Notes under the pieces: model-generated
Databases searched by the model: none
Told to the model about the DNA's origin: nothing
The model's input: the letters and a program-made list of their open reading frames with translations, nothing else
NCBI RefSeq assembly: GCF_003402535.2
Contig: NZ_AP025171.1
Span: 372,001 to 436,000, forward strand
Length of the DNA stretch: 64,000 nucleotides
Origin: Cupriavidus sp. P-10
Lineage (GTDB): Bacteria > Pseudomonadota > Gammaproteobacteria > Burkholderiales > Burkholderiaceae
Direction of reading: 5' to 3'
Program-made: the position numbers and the translations under genes
Shown: piece after piece, positions 1 through 6,848 of the stretch
How the letters are laid out: every line of letters starts with the position of its first letter
Position numbering within the stretch: the first letter of the stretch is position 1

Positions 1-56
1 GTGGCGATCGTGACGGTCATGAAACTTCCCCACTTCAGGAACTGGCGTCGATCCAT
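1..56 (-). CDS. N-terminus of a Tat-exported protein (partial, cut by window edge)
   Basis: Only the first 18 codons are inside the window. They read MDRRQFLKWGSFMTVTIA. The RRQFLK core followed by a hydrophobic stretch is a twin-arginine (Tat) signal, so the protein is probably exported folded, often with a cofactor. A GGAG ribosome site lies about 8 bases before the ATG, which supports this start. Nothing of the mature protein is visible, so the function cannot be assigned. The 257 bases between this start and the end of the next minus-strand gene (314) hold no other gene I can support; they presumably carry its promoter. Confidence 0.6.
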   Translation of the reverse strand, partial: MDRRQFLKWGSFMTVTIA

Positions 57-313
57 GATTGCTCTCCTTCTCTCGGGTTGCGGAGCACAGCCGCGGCCCG
101 GACGCCGGAGAGGGCATCATTTTTTTGTGGGAGACGTGACTGCTTGTTGCATGGATACTAGTGGCCGGTCTCTGTCTTCGCTGTCGGTGATGCGCCGACA
201 TCGATATAGGAAAAGGACGACTGATGCCGAGAGGCGTTGTGCTCGGCCTTTCCAGTCATCCATGGCGTCAGGACGCGATCTCCGCAGCGACGCAATGATT
301 CATCAACGACCGG

Positions 314-1171
314 CTAGGGCACGTCGCGCTGCGGCGCGCCGTCGTAGGTCCACAGGAACTGGCGCGGGATCGGTCCCTTGTTGCGCCCGCCCTGGCAGGT
401 CTGCTCCCACGCGTGCGCGAGGATGCCGACCGAACGCGACAGGCAGAACAGGCCGCGCGCCAGCGGGGCAGGGAAGCCGAGCTCGGCATAGATCACGGCA
501 GTGGCACCGTCGATATTCATCGGAATGGGCTTGCTGCGCCCGGCGGACAGTGCCTGCTCGATGGCACGCGCGATCGACGCATAGCGCCCCGTGACGACGC
601 CATCGGCCGCGGCTTGTTCCACCAGCGCGAGCAGGCGCGGTGCGCGCGGGTCGACCGGATGGAAGCGGTGACCAAATCCGGAGACAAACTTGCCATGCAG
701 GTCGCGATAGCCATGCAGCGCCGCGGCCACGGCATCGTCCATGCTGCTGCCGGCGTCGATGCGCGCGCCGACATCCTCATACAGCGCCACCGCCTGTTCG
801 CCCGCGCCGCCATGCACGTCGCCCAGCACGTTGACCGCCGACGCCATTGCATTGTTCAGCCCCACGCCGCAGGTCGCCGCCATGCGCGCGATGGCAATGC
901 TCGGTGCCTGCGGACCGTGGTCGACGGCGGCCATCAGCGCCGCGTCAAGCAACTCTCCCTGTCCCGGGCCAGGCAGTTCGCCGCGCAGCATCAGCCAGAT
1001 CATCTGCGCAAACGAGACGCGTCCGATCAGCTGCTCGATGGGATAGCCGCGGTAGCGGATCTCGCCGGGCTTCATGTCGATGATGCCGGTATGCCACCAG
1101 TCCTGCGACAGGCGCTGGCCCGGATCCATGTCTTGTTCGCCGGCGTTGGGATGTTGGCCGATGCCGCTCAT
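314..1171 (-). CDS. Citrate synthase-fold citryl-CoA lyase-like protein
   Basis: A 285-residue member of the citrate synthase superfamily, about 100-140 residues shorter than ordinary citrate synthase because the N-terminal region is missing. The catalytic triad can be placed: His120 in VHGGAGE, His168 in GFGHRFHPVDPR and Asp221 in NIDGATA, matching His264, His305 and Asp362 of E. coli GltA. Short proteins of this type include citryl-CoA lyase, which splits citryl-CoA into acetyl-CoA and oxaloacetate. The ATG overlaps the stop of the upstream CoA-transferase gene (ATGA), so the two are translationally coupled. The pairing suggests CoA activation of a carboxylic acid followed by its cleavage. 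Citrate is a reasonable guess; 2-methylcitrate or another hydroxy-acid is possible. Confidence 0.8.
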   Translation of the reverse strand: MSGIGQHPNAGEQDMDPGQRLSQDWWHTGIIDMKPGEIRYRGYPIEQLIGRVSFAQMIWLMLRGELPGPGQGELLDAALMAAVDHGPQAPSIAIARMAATCGVGLNNAMASAVNVLGDVHGGAGEQAVALYEDVGARIDAGSSMDDAVAAALHGYRDLHGKFVSGFGHRFHPVDPRAPRLLALVEQAAADGVVTGRYASIARAIEQALSAGRSKPIPMNIDGATAVIYAELGFPAPLARGLFCLSRSVGILAHAWEQTCQGGRNKGPIPRQFLWTYDGAPQRDVP

Positions 1172-2367
1172 ATTGCGCGCTCCTGGCTGAGTTGATCGAT
1201 GTCCGTGCTGCTGTAGCCCAGGCTTTCCAGCACCTGGCGCGTGTGCTGGCCCAGTTCTGGCGGCGGCGTGTCCACTGCCGGCGCCTCGCGGTTGAGCTTG
1301 AAGCCGGTGCGCACCACGCGGATGTCGCGGCCCACGCCTGGCACTTCGGCAAATTCGCCGATCATGCCGCGGTCGCGCACCTGCGGATGCGCCAGCGTGT
1401 CGGGCACGCCCAGCACCGGACCGGCCGGGACCCCGGCGGCGTTCAGCAGCGGCCACCATTCGGTGGCGGGCCTGGTTGCCAGCTCGGCTTCCAGCGCTTC
1501 GGTCAGGGCCGCGCGGTTGGCCAGGCGCGCCTGCCGCTGCGCGAAGCGCGCATCGCCCGCCAGTTCGGGACGGCCGACCACGCGGCACACCGCCTCGAAC
1601 TGTTCCTGCTTGTTGGCGGCGATATTGAGCAGCCCGTCGCCGGTGCGGAAGGTGCCCGACGGGCTGGCGGTCATGTTCTCGTTGCCCATCGGCACCGGCG
1701 CCTTGCCGGCGATCAGGTGGTTGGAGACCACCCAGCCCATGGTGGCGAGCGTGGCCTCCAGCATCGACACGTCGATGAAATAGCCCTCGGTGCGCTGGTG
1801 ATCCGCCAGCGCCGCCGCCACGGCGAGCGCCGCGGTCAGTCCGCCAATGGTGTCGGACACCGGATAGCCCACCCGATACGGCGCCGTCTCCGGATCGCCG
1901 GTGATGCTCATCACGCCTGACATGCCCTGGATGATCTGGTCGTACGCCGGCAGCTCCGCCAGCGGCCCGTCCTGGCCGAAGCCGGAGATCGCGCAGTAGA
2001 TCAGCCGCGGGTTCTCCTGTCTGAGCGTTGCGTAGCCCAGGCCGAGCCGGTCCATCACGCCGGGGCGGAAGTTTTCGACCAACACGTCGGCGCTGCGCAC
2101 CAGCTTGCGGAACACTTCCTTGCCGCGCGCGTGCTTGAGGTTGATGGTCACGGACTGCTTGCCCGGGTTCTGGGCCAGGAACGAGACGCCCATCAGGCGC
2201 TGGTTCAGCTCGGCATCCGCGCCAAGCTGGCGCGCCAGGTCGCCGGTACCCGGCGTTTCCACCTTGATGACCTCGGCGCCAAGATGCGCGAGCTGGTGGC
2301 AGCAGAACGGGCCGGCCAGCACGTTGGTGAGGTCGAGCACGCGGATGTTACGCAAGGGTTTTTGCAT
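1168..2367 (-). CDS. Family III (CaiB/BaiF) CoA-transferase
   Basis: A 399-residue class III acyl-CoA transferase. The N-terminus (IRVLDLTNVLAGPFCCHQLAHLGAEVIKVETPGTGD) is the family's CoA-binding start, and Asp172 in GYPVSDTIGGLTAA sits where the catalytic aspartate forms the acyl anhydride. These enzymes move CoA from a donor such as succinyl-CoA to a free carboxylic acid. The gene lies between a Bug receptor gene (36 bases upstream) and the lyase-like gene (4-base overlap). It is therefore the likely activating enzyme for the acid captured by the receptor. The acceptor cannot be read from sequence. No strong ribosome site precedes the ATG, so it may depend on coupling. Confidence 0.88.
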   Translation of the reverse strand: MQKPLRNIRVLDLTNVLAGPFCCHQLAHLGAEVIKVETPGTGDLARQLGADAELNQRLMGVSFLAQNPGKQSVTINLKHARGKEVFRKLVRSADVLVENFRPGVMDRLGLGYATLRQENPRLIYCAISGFGQDGPLAELPAYDQIIQGMSGVMSITGDPETAPYRVGYPVSDTIGGLTAALAVAAALADHQRTEGYFIDVSMLEATLATMGWVVSNHLIAGKAPVPMGNENMTASPSGTFRTGDGLLNIAANKQEQFEAVCRVVGRPELAGDARFAQRQARLANRAALTEALEAELATRPATEWWPLLNAAGVPAGPVLGVPDTLAHPQVRDRGMIGEFAEVPGVGRDIRVVRTGFKLNREAPAVDTPPPELGQHTRQVLESLGYSSTDIDQLSQERAI

Positions 2368-2402
2368 GGCGTTGGTGTCTGGTCCGTTGTTCGACGATTC
2401 AA

Positions 2403-3440
2403 CTATTCGACGCGCGCGCCGGACTGGCGCACGATCTCGCCCCAGCGCGTGTTCTCGCTCTGGATAAAGGCGCCGAGCTCTTTGGCGGTGCCGCCGCGAG
2501 GCTCGCTGCCTTCTTCACGCAGCTTGCTCACCGTGTCCGGCTGCGCCAGCGCCTTGTTGACCTCGGCATTCAGCCGCGCCACCACCTCGGGCGGCGTGCC
2601 GGCGGGCGCCACCAGCGCCTTCCAGTCTTCCGCCTGGAAGCCTGCGTAGCCCGACTCTGCAATGGTAGGCACGGCGGACAGCAATGGCAGGCGTTTGGCC
2701 GATGTCACTGCCAGGGCCCGGATCTTGCCGGCCTTGATCATCGGCATGGCGATCGGCGGCGTGGCGAAATAGAAGTCGGTCTGCCCGCCCATCAGGTCGG
2801 TCAGGGCCGGCGAGGCGCCCTTGTACGGCACATGCAGCGTCTTGATGCCGGCGCGCCGTGCGAACATTTCACCGGTCAGGTGCCCGACCGTGCCCGTGCC
2901 GGCCGAAGCCATCGACAACTGCTTCGCCTTCGCCGCCGCCACGAGGTCTGCAACAGTCTTGTAGGGAGCGTCGTTACGTACGATCAGCACCACCGGCTGC
3001 GCCGCCACCAGCGCCACCGGCGCGAAGTCCTTCAGCGCGTTGTAGGGCATCTTCGGATACAGCGTGGGATTGATCGCCAGGTTGGCGGTCTGCCCCATGC
3101 CCAGGGTATAGCCATCGGGCCTGGCCTTGGCCACGCCGTCCATGCCGATGTTGCCGCCCGCACCCGCGCGGTTCTCCACCACCACGTTCCACTTTGTCGC
3201 CATGCCGATCTTGTTGAAGACCAGTCGCGACAGCACGTCGGTGCCGCCCGCCGGCGGGAAGGGCACGATCAGGCGAACCGGCTGCGCGGGATAGGCGTCG
3301 GCGGCATGGGCGACGCCGGCACCTGCGGCAAGCAGCGCAGGCAGCGCGCAGCAGGCAACGGTGCGCATCAGGGCCCGCACAGGCGCGGCAAGTATCGGGG
3401 AACGCATGGAATGGGTGGAACGGAGCGAACGGCGGGTCAT
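2403..3440 (-). CDS. Bug/TctC-family tripartite tricarboxylate receptor
   Basis: A 345-residue periplasmic receptor with an N-terminal signal peptide (hydrophobic core around residues 25-45, cleavage likely after AHA). Family signatures are PVRLIVPFPPAGGTD, ENRAGAGGNIG, RPDGYTLGMG, HVPYKGASPALTDL and the PAGTPPEVVARLN tail. Bug proteins capture carboxylic acids for TctAB permeases; no permease gene is adjacent, and the only tctBA pair in the window is about 3 kb away. AGGAG stands 5 bases before the start. First gene of an operon with the CoA-transferase and lyase-like genes and divergent from an IclR regulator, so it is probably induced by its own ligand. Confidence 0.9.
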   Translation of the reverse strand: MTRRSLRSTHSMRSPILAAPVRALMRTVACCALPALLAAGAGVAHAADAYPAQPVRLIVPFPPAGGTDVLSRLVFNKIGMATKWNVVVENRAGAGGNIGMDGVAKARPDGYTLGMGQTANLAINPTLYPKMPYNALKDFAPVALVAAQPVVLIVRNDAPYKTVADLVAAAKAKQLSMASAGTGTVGHLTGEMFARRAGIKTLHVPYKGASPALTDLMGGQTDFYFATPPIAMPMIKAGKIRALAVTSAKRLPLLSAVPTIAESGYAGFQAEDWKALVAPAGTPPEVVARLNAEVNKALAQPDTVSKLREEGSEPRGGTAKELGAFIQSENTRWGEIVRQSGARVE

Positions 3441-3497
3441 GGAGTCTCCTGTCTGATGGAACCGGCAGGCCTGATCTCTTCAGTTGGCGCCGGTTTT

Positions 3498-3534
3498 GTT
3501 CCTTCTGATAGAACTGTGTTCTATGGAGAAGAAC
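3498..3534. promoter_or_regulatory. Candidate IclR operator (TAGAAC-tgt-GTTCTA)
   Basis: Perfect 6-bp inverted repeat at 3509-3514 and 3518-3523, nested in a looser GTTC/GAAC and CTTCT/AGAAG repeat that extends to 3498 and 3534. It lies 70 bases upstream of the Bug gene, facing the IclR gene. The same half-site GTTCT/AGAAC recurs at 3603-3619. IclR proteins commonly bind such palindromes next to their own genes; binding here is inferred. Confidence 0.5.
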
Positions 3535-3602
3535 TTTAGAGCCAGAATAGAGAGAAACTAATCCGAGTAAACCCGATGATTTCGAAAAAATGTGAAACCT
3601 GT

Positions 3603-3619
3603 GTTCTACTAGGCAGAAC
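3603..3619. promoter_or_regulatory. Second GTTCT-N7-AGAAC repeat
   Basis: GTTCT at 3603-3607 and AGAAC at 3615-3619, 17 bases before the IclR start codon. It shares its half-sites with the palindrome at 3509-3523, so it could serve for autoregulation of the IclR gene. Confidence 0.4.
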
Positions 3620-3636
3620 TCTGGCCGCCTGCAACC

Positions 3637-4446
3637 ATGGAAGACAAGCAACCCGCCCACTCCGCCGGCGCCCCCGATACCTCCAGCGGCGTCGCCGTGC
3701 TGGACCGCGCCTTCGCCATCCTCGGCGCCTTCGGACCGACCGACGAGCGCCTGTCGCTGACCGAACTGTCGCGCCGCACCGACCTGTACAAGAGCACCGT
3801 GCTGCGCCTGCTGGCGGCGCTGGAGCATGGCGGCTATATCCGCAAGCTCGACGACGGCCAGTACGCAATCGGGCCACAGCCGCTGCGGCTGGCGGCGATC
3901 TACCAGCGCTCGTTCCGCGTCGGCCCGGTGATCGAGCCGCTGCTGGAGCAGGTCAGCCGCGAACTGGGCGAAACCTCATCGTTCTACGTGCGCCAGGGCG
4001 ACCAGCGGCTGGTGCTCTACCGTGTGGAGCCGGCGCGTGCGGTGCGCGTTTCCATTGGCGTTGGCGACGCCTTCCCGGTCGACCGCGGCGCCTCGGGCAA
4101 ACTGCTGCGCGCCTTCACTGAACCCGGCGACGAGCGCTGGAGCGAGGTGCGGGCGCGGCTATGGGCGGCGTCGTATGGCGAGCGCGATGCCGAGACCGCC
4201 TCGGCCTCGGTGCCGGTGTTCGGCGCCACCGGCGAGCTGGTGGGCGCGCTGACCTTGTCGGGCCCGAAGCAACGGCTGGCCGCGGCGCCGACAATGTACG
4301 CGGCAGTGGCGACCTTGCTCAAGGTCGCGCGGCAGGCCACCGCGGTGCTGGGCGGCAATGGCGCGCGCTACGATCAGGGCATCGCGCAGCTGAGCATGGA
4401 GCAGATCATGGCCAGCGGCGCGACCGGCGCCGGCGACGCGGACTAG
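3637..4446 (+). CDS. IclR-family transcriptional regulator
   Basis: A 269-residue IclR-type regulator. Residues about 18-80 form the winged helix-turn-helix (VLDRAFAILGAF, LSLTELSRRTDLYKSTVLRLLAALEHGGYIRK), and residues about 95-260 the effector-binding domain (GETSSFYVRQGDQRLVLYRVE, GASGKLLRAF, ASASVPVFGATGELVGALTLSGP). It is transcribed away from the Bug/CoA-transferase/lyase operon across a 196-base region holding two related palindromes, so it probably controls that operon in response to the transported acid or its CoA ester. No clear ribosome site precedes this ATG, so the exact start is less certain than the family. Confidence 0.9.
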   Translation: MEDKQPAHSAGAPDTSSGVAVLDRAFAILGAFGPTDERLSLTELSRRTDLYKSTVLRLLAALEHGGYIRKLDDGQYAIGPQPLRLAAIYQRSFRVGPVIEPLLEQVSRELGETSSFYVRQGDQRLVLYRVEPARAVRVSIGVGDAFPVDRGASGKLLRAFTEPGDERWSEVRARLWAASYGERDAETASASVPVFGATGELVGALTLSGPKQRLAAAPTMYAAVATLLKVARQATAVLGGNGARYDQGIAQLSMEQIMASGATGAGDAD

Positions 4447-4468
4447 CTGGCGTCACGCGGGCTTGCGC

Positions 4469-4831
4469 CTATTCGGACAGCTCGCAGAAGCGCAGCCGGT
4501 TGCCGAACGGATCCGCCACCTGCAGTTGCCGGCCCCAGCCGAGCGTCTCGACGCCGGGGCGCGCATACGCGTAGTCCCTGGCCGACAACTCGCGGTGCAG
4601 CGCATCGATGTCCTGCATTGGCACGAATACCGTCGATCCGGGCGTGGCGTCGCCGTAGTGCTCGCTGAGATGCAGCGTCAGGCCGGAGCGCCTGACCTGC
4701 ATATACAACGGGAAGCCTTCTTCGAAGCGATGCTCCCAGTCCACCGTGAAGCCGAGGAAATCCAGGTAGAACTCGCGGGCCTTGTCGACCGAGAAGATGC
4801 GCAGGATCGGGATGGCGGGGGACAGTTGCAT
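4469..4831 (-). CDS. VOC (glyoxalase/bleomycin-resistance) superfamily protein
   Basis: A 120-residue protein with the vicinal oxygen chelate fold: AIPILRIFSVDKAREFYLDFLGFTVDWEHRF at the N-terminus, LHLSEHYGD in the middle and the closing strand QVADPFGNRLRFCE. The length and the EHYGD/DPFGNRL pattern match the small glyoxalase-superfamily proteins often labelled bleomycin-resistance-like. The substrate is unknown, and antibiotic binding should not be assumed. It converges with the IclR gene (22 bases apart) and is divergent from the receptor gene at 4997. Confidence 0.8.
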   Translation of the reverse strand: MQLSPAIPILRIFSVDKAREFYLDFLGFTVDWEHRFEEGFPLYMQVRRSGLTLHLSEHYGDATPGSTVFVPMQDIDALHRELSARDYAYARPGVETLGWGRQLQVADPFGNRLRFCELSE

Positions 4832-4996
4832 GGCATTGGCCTCGTCATGGAAACAGTTGGCGGAAAAGGGATTGCCGGATCATAGGCCATGCTTGCCGAT
4901 TCGCGCTGGATGCATAAGCAACCGCGACATTGTTCGTTGGCTTGCGGCGCGCCCGTGACTATGCTGGCCCTCTTTGCCATTGCCCGGAGTGCCGCC

Positions 4997-5980
4997 ATGA
5001 ATCCCCGATACAACGCCCGCCGCCGCCAGTTGCTCGCGGCCACAGCCGCCGCGGGCGTTGCCGCCGCGGCCGGCGCCTGGACCGGCACCGCCCGCGCGCA
5101 GGGACAGCCGACGCCGCTGCGCATCGGCTACCAGAAGTCCTCCACGCTGATGATCCTGCTGAAGTCGCGGCAGACGCTGGAGAAAGCGCTGGCACCGAAG
5201 GGCGTGGCAGTGCAGTGGCATGAATTCACCTCAGGCCTGCCGCTGCTGGAGGCGCTGAACCTCGGCAACCTCGACCTCAGCGCGGACGTGGCCGATGCGG
5301 TGCCGCCTTTCGCATTGGCCGCGGGCGCGGACCTGACCTATTACGCCAGCGAGACCCCCTCGCCGCAGGCGCAGGCCATCGTCGTACGCGGCGATTCGCC
5401 GATCCGTGAAGTGGCACAGCTCAAGGGCCAGCGCGTGGCGTTTGCCAAGGGTGCCGGTGCGCACTACCTGGTGCTCGAAGCGCTGGCGCGCGCGGGCCTG
5501 TCGATCCGGGATATCGACCCGGTGTACCTGAGTCCGGCCGATGCGCGCGCGGCCTTCGAGCGCGCCAGCGTGGCGGCGTGGGCGATCTGGGATCCGTTCC
5601 TGGCGGCGGTGCAGCGCCAGGCCAATGCGCGGGTGCTGCGCGATGGCGACGGACTGGCGAGCTACCGCCGCTTCTACCTGGCCGCCACGCCGTATGCGCG
5701 TGCGCATGCGGAGGTGCTCAACGTGGTCTTCGACGCGCTGCGCGACGCCGGCGAGTGGGTCAAGCGCAATCCGGCCGAAGCGGCGCGATGGCATGCGCCA
5801 CTGATCGGGCTGGATGCGGCCACGGTCGAGGCCGCCAACGCGCGCCGCAGCTACGCGGTGCGCACCGTCGACGGCGCGGCGCTGGCCGAGCAGCAGCGCA
5901 TTGCCGATGCCTTCACGGCGCAGCAGATCCTGCCGCGCAAGGTCGCGATCTCCGGCTCGCCGGTCTGGCGCAAGGCTTGA
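4997..5980 (+). CDS. Aliphatic sulfonate/nitrate-type ABC substrate-binding protein (SsuA-like)
   Basis: A 327-residue periplasmic receptor. I chose the ATG at 4997 because it gives MNPRYNARRRQLLAATAAAG, a Tat-like signal with cleavage after ARAQ, and a GGAG site precedes it; an in-frame ATG at 4889 would add 36 unlikely residues. Family marks are LRIGYQKSSTLMILLKSRQTLEKALAPKGVAVQWHEF, the GNLDLSADVADAVPPFA segment and VAAWAIWDPFLAAVQ. Such proteins feed ABC importers for sulfonates, taurine or nitrate. No permease, ATPase or monooxygenase gene is adjacent, so this is an orphan receptor. Ligand unknown. Confidence 0.85.
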   Translation: MNPRYNARRRQLLAATAAAGVAAAAGAWTGTARAQGQPTPLRIGYQKSSTLMILLKSRQTLEKALAPKGVAVQWHEFTSGLPLLEALNLGNLDLSADVADAVPPFALAAGADLTYYASETPSPQAQAIVVRGDSPIREVAQLKGQRVAFAKGAGAHYLVLEALARAGLSIRDIDPVYLSPADARAAFERASVAAWAIWDPFLAAVQRQANARVLRDGDGLASYRRFYLAATPYARAHAEVLNVVFDALRDAGEWVKRNPAEAARWHAPLIGLDAATVEAANARRSYAVRTVDGAALAEQQRIADAFTAQQILPRKVAISGSPVWRKA

Positions 5981-5987
5981 CCGACTT

Positions 5988-6012
5988 CGGCTGCGCTGTC
6001 AGGGCGCAGCCG
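5988..6012 (+). terminator. Terminator-like hairpin after the SsuA-like gene
   Basis: CGGCTGCGC and GCGCAGCCG form a 9-bp stem with a 7-base loop, starting 8 bases after the stop codon. There is no T-run behind it, so it may be a Rho-dependent end or an mRNA-stabilising hairpin. The rest of 6013-6377 holds no gene; it carries a tandem repeat and two palindromes listed separately. Confidence 0.45.
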
Positions 6013-6164
6013 CACCCTTCGCATTAGCCCGTCACTGCGCAGGCACCCGCGTTCAACGCCGGTGCCTGCGCTGCTTTTCGCGCCTCCGTTCCCGCATCTT
6101 CCTCGCTGCAGCAGCGTGTCTCACGGGCGCGGCCCCGCATGCGTCTCCATGTCTTCAATGTCTC

Positions 6165-6212
6165 GGCATAACGGCATAACGGCATAACGGCGTAACGGCG
6201 TAACGGCGTAAC
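6165..6212. repeat. 8-bp tandem repeat, six units
   Basis: Three copies of GGCATAAC followed directly by three of GGCGTAAC, then a decayed unit (GGCGATCC). The sharp switch from A to G at the fourth base halfway along suggests slippage expansion of two variants. It lies about 165 bases upstream of tctB in a non-coding stretch. Confidence 0.85.
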
Positions 6213-6253
6213 GGCGATCCCTGACGTGTCGGAAGCGGCTGCCGTGCCGTCCG

Positions 6254-6306
6254 ATTCCTAAGGAATAACCCTTGGGTGCCGAAAAATATATCACGACATG
6301 ATGTAT
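6254..6306. promoter_or_regulatory. Palindromes upstream of tctBA (candidate operator)
   Basis: Two inverted repeats sit in the leader of tctB: ATTCCT-A-AGGAAT at 6254-6266, and ATATATCA-N5-TGATGTAT at 6286-6306 (7 of 8 arm positions pair). The second is AT-rich against a GC-rich background and lies 72-92 bases before the tctB start, a plausible place for a GntR- or TetR-type site. No matching regulator gene is adjacent; the nearest regulator is a convergent LysR gene behind tctA. Confidence 0.35.
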
Positions 6307-6377
6307 TGTTCGGGGCTCCGGAAGCGGGCGCCACCGCAATGGCGCCTTCTGTCGCCCCCCAGCTTCAAGGATCCTGC

Positions 6378-6839
6378 ATGCGCATACGCAAACAAACCGA
6401 CTTCTTGTCCGGCCTGATGTTCATCGTCGTCGGCCTCAGTTTTTCTTTCGTCGCCCGTGGCTACTCCATGGGCACCGCCGCCCGGATGGGCCCCGGATAC
6501 TTCCCGTTCTGGCTTGGCATCGTTCTCGCGCTGCTCGGCGCCGTGGTGGCGTTCGGCGCCATGTCGAAAGAAGGAGAGGCCGACCGCATGGCCCGCTGGG
6601 ACATCAAGACGCTGCTGTGGATCCTCGGCTCGGTCGTGCTGTTCGGCCTCGTGCTCAAGGCGCTGGGCATGGTGCTGTCGGTGCTGGCGCTGGTGCTGGT
6701 GTCGTCGATGGCCAGCCATGAATTCACGTGGAAGGGCGCCATCCTGAACGCGGTGGTGCTGGTGGCGATCAGCACGGTCGCCTTTGTCTACGGCATCAAC
6801 CTGCAGATGCCGGTGTGGCCGGCGATCTTCACCAACTAG
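6378..6839 (+). CDS. tctB: Tripartite tricarboxylate transporter small membrane subunit TctB
   Basis: A 153-residue protein with four predicted membrane helices (residues about 9-28, 43-62, 78-112 as a pair, and 126-143). The motif GTAARMGPGYFPFWLGIVLALLG is typical of TctB. The ATG at 6378 has AAGGAT 5 bases upstream; a start at 6276 would add a hydrophilic tail not seen in the family. tctA begins 9 bases downstream, so the two are one operon. The pair forms the inner-membrane part of a secondary, ion-coupled carboxylate importer that works with a Bug/TctC receptor. Confidence 0.9.
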   Translation: MRIRKQTDFLSGLMFIVVGLSFSFVARGYSMGTAARMGPGYFPFWLGIVLALLGAVVAFGAMSKEGEADRMARWDIKTLLWILGSVVLFGLVLKALGMVLSVLALVLVSSMASHEFTWKGAILNAVVLVAISTVAFVYGINLQMPVWPAIFTN

Positions 6840-6848
6840 GAGACACCG

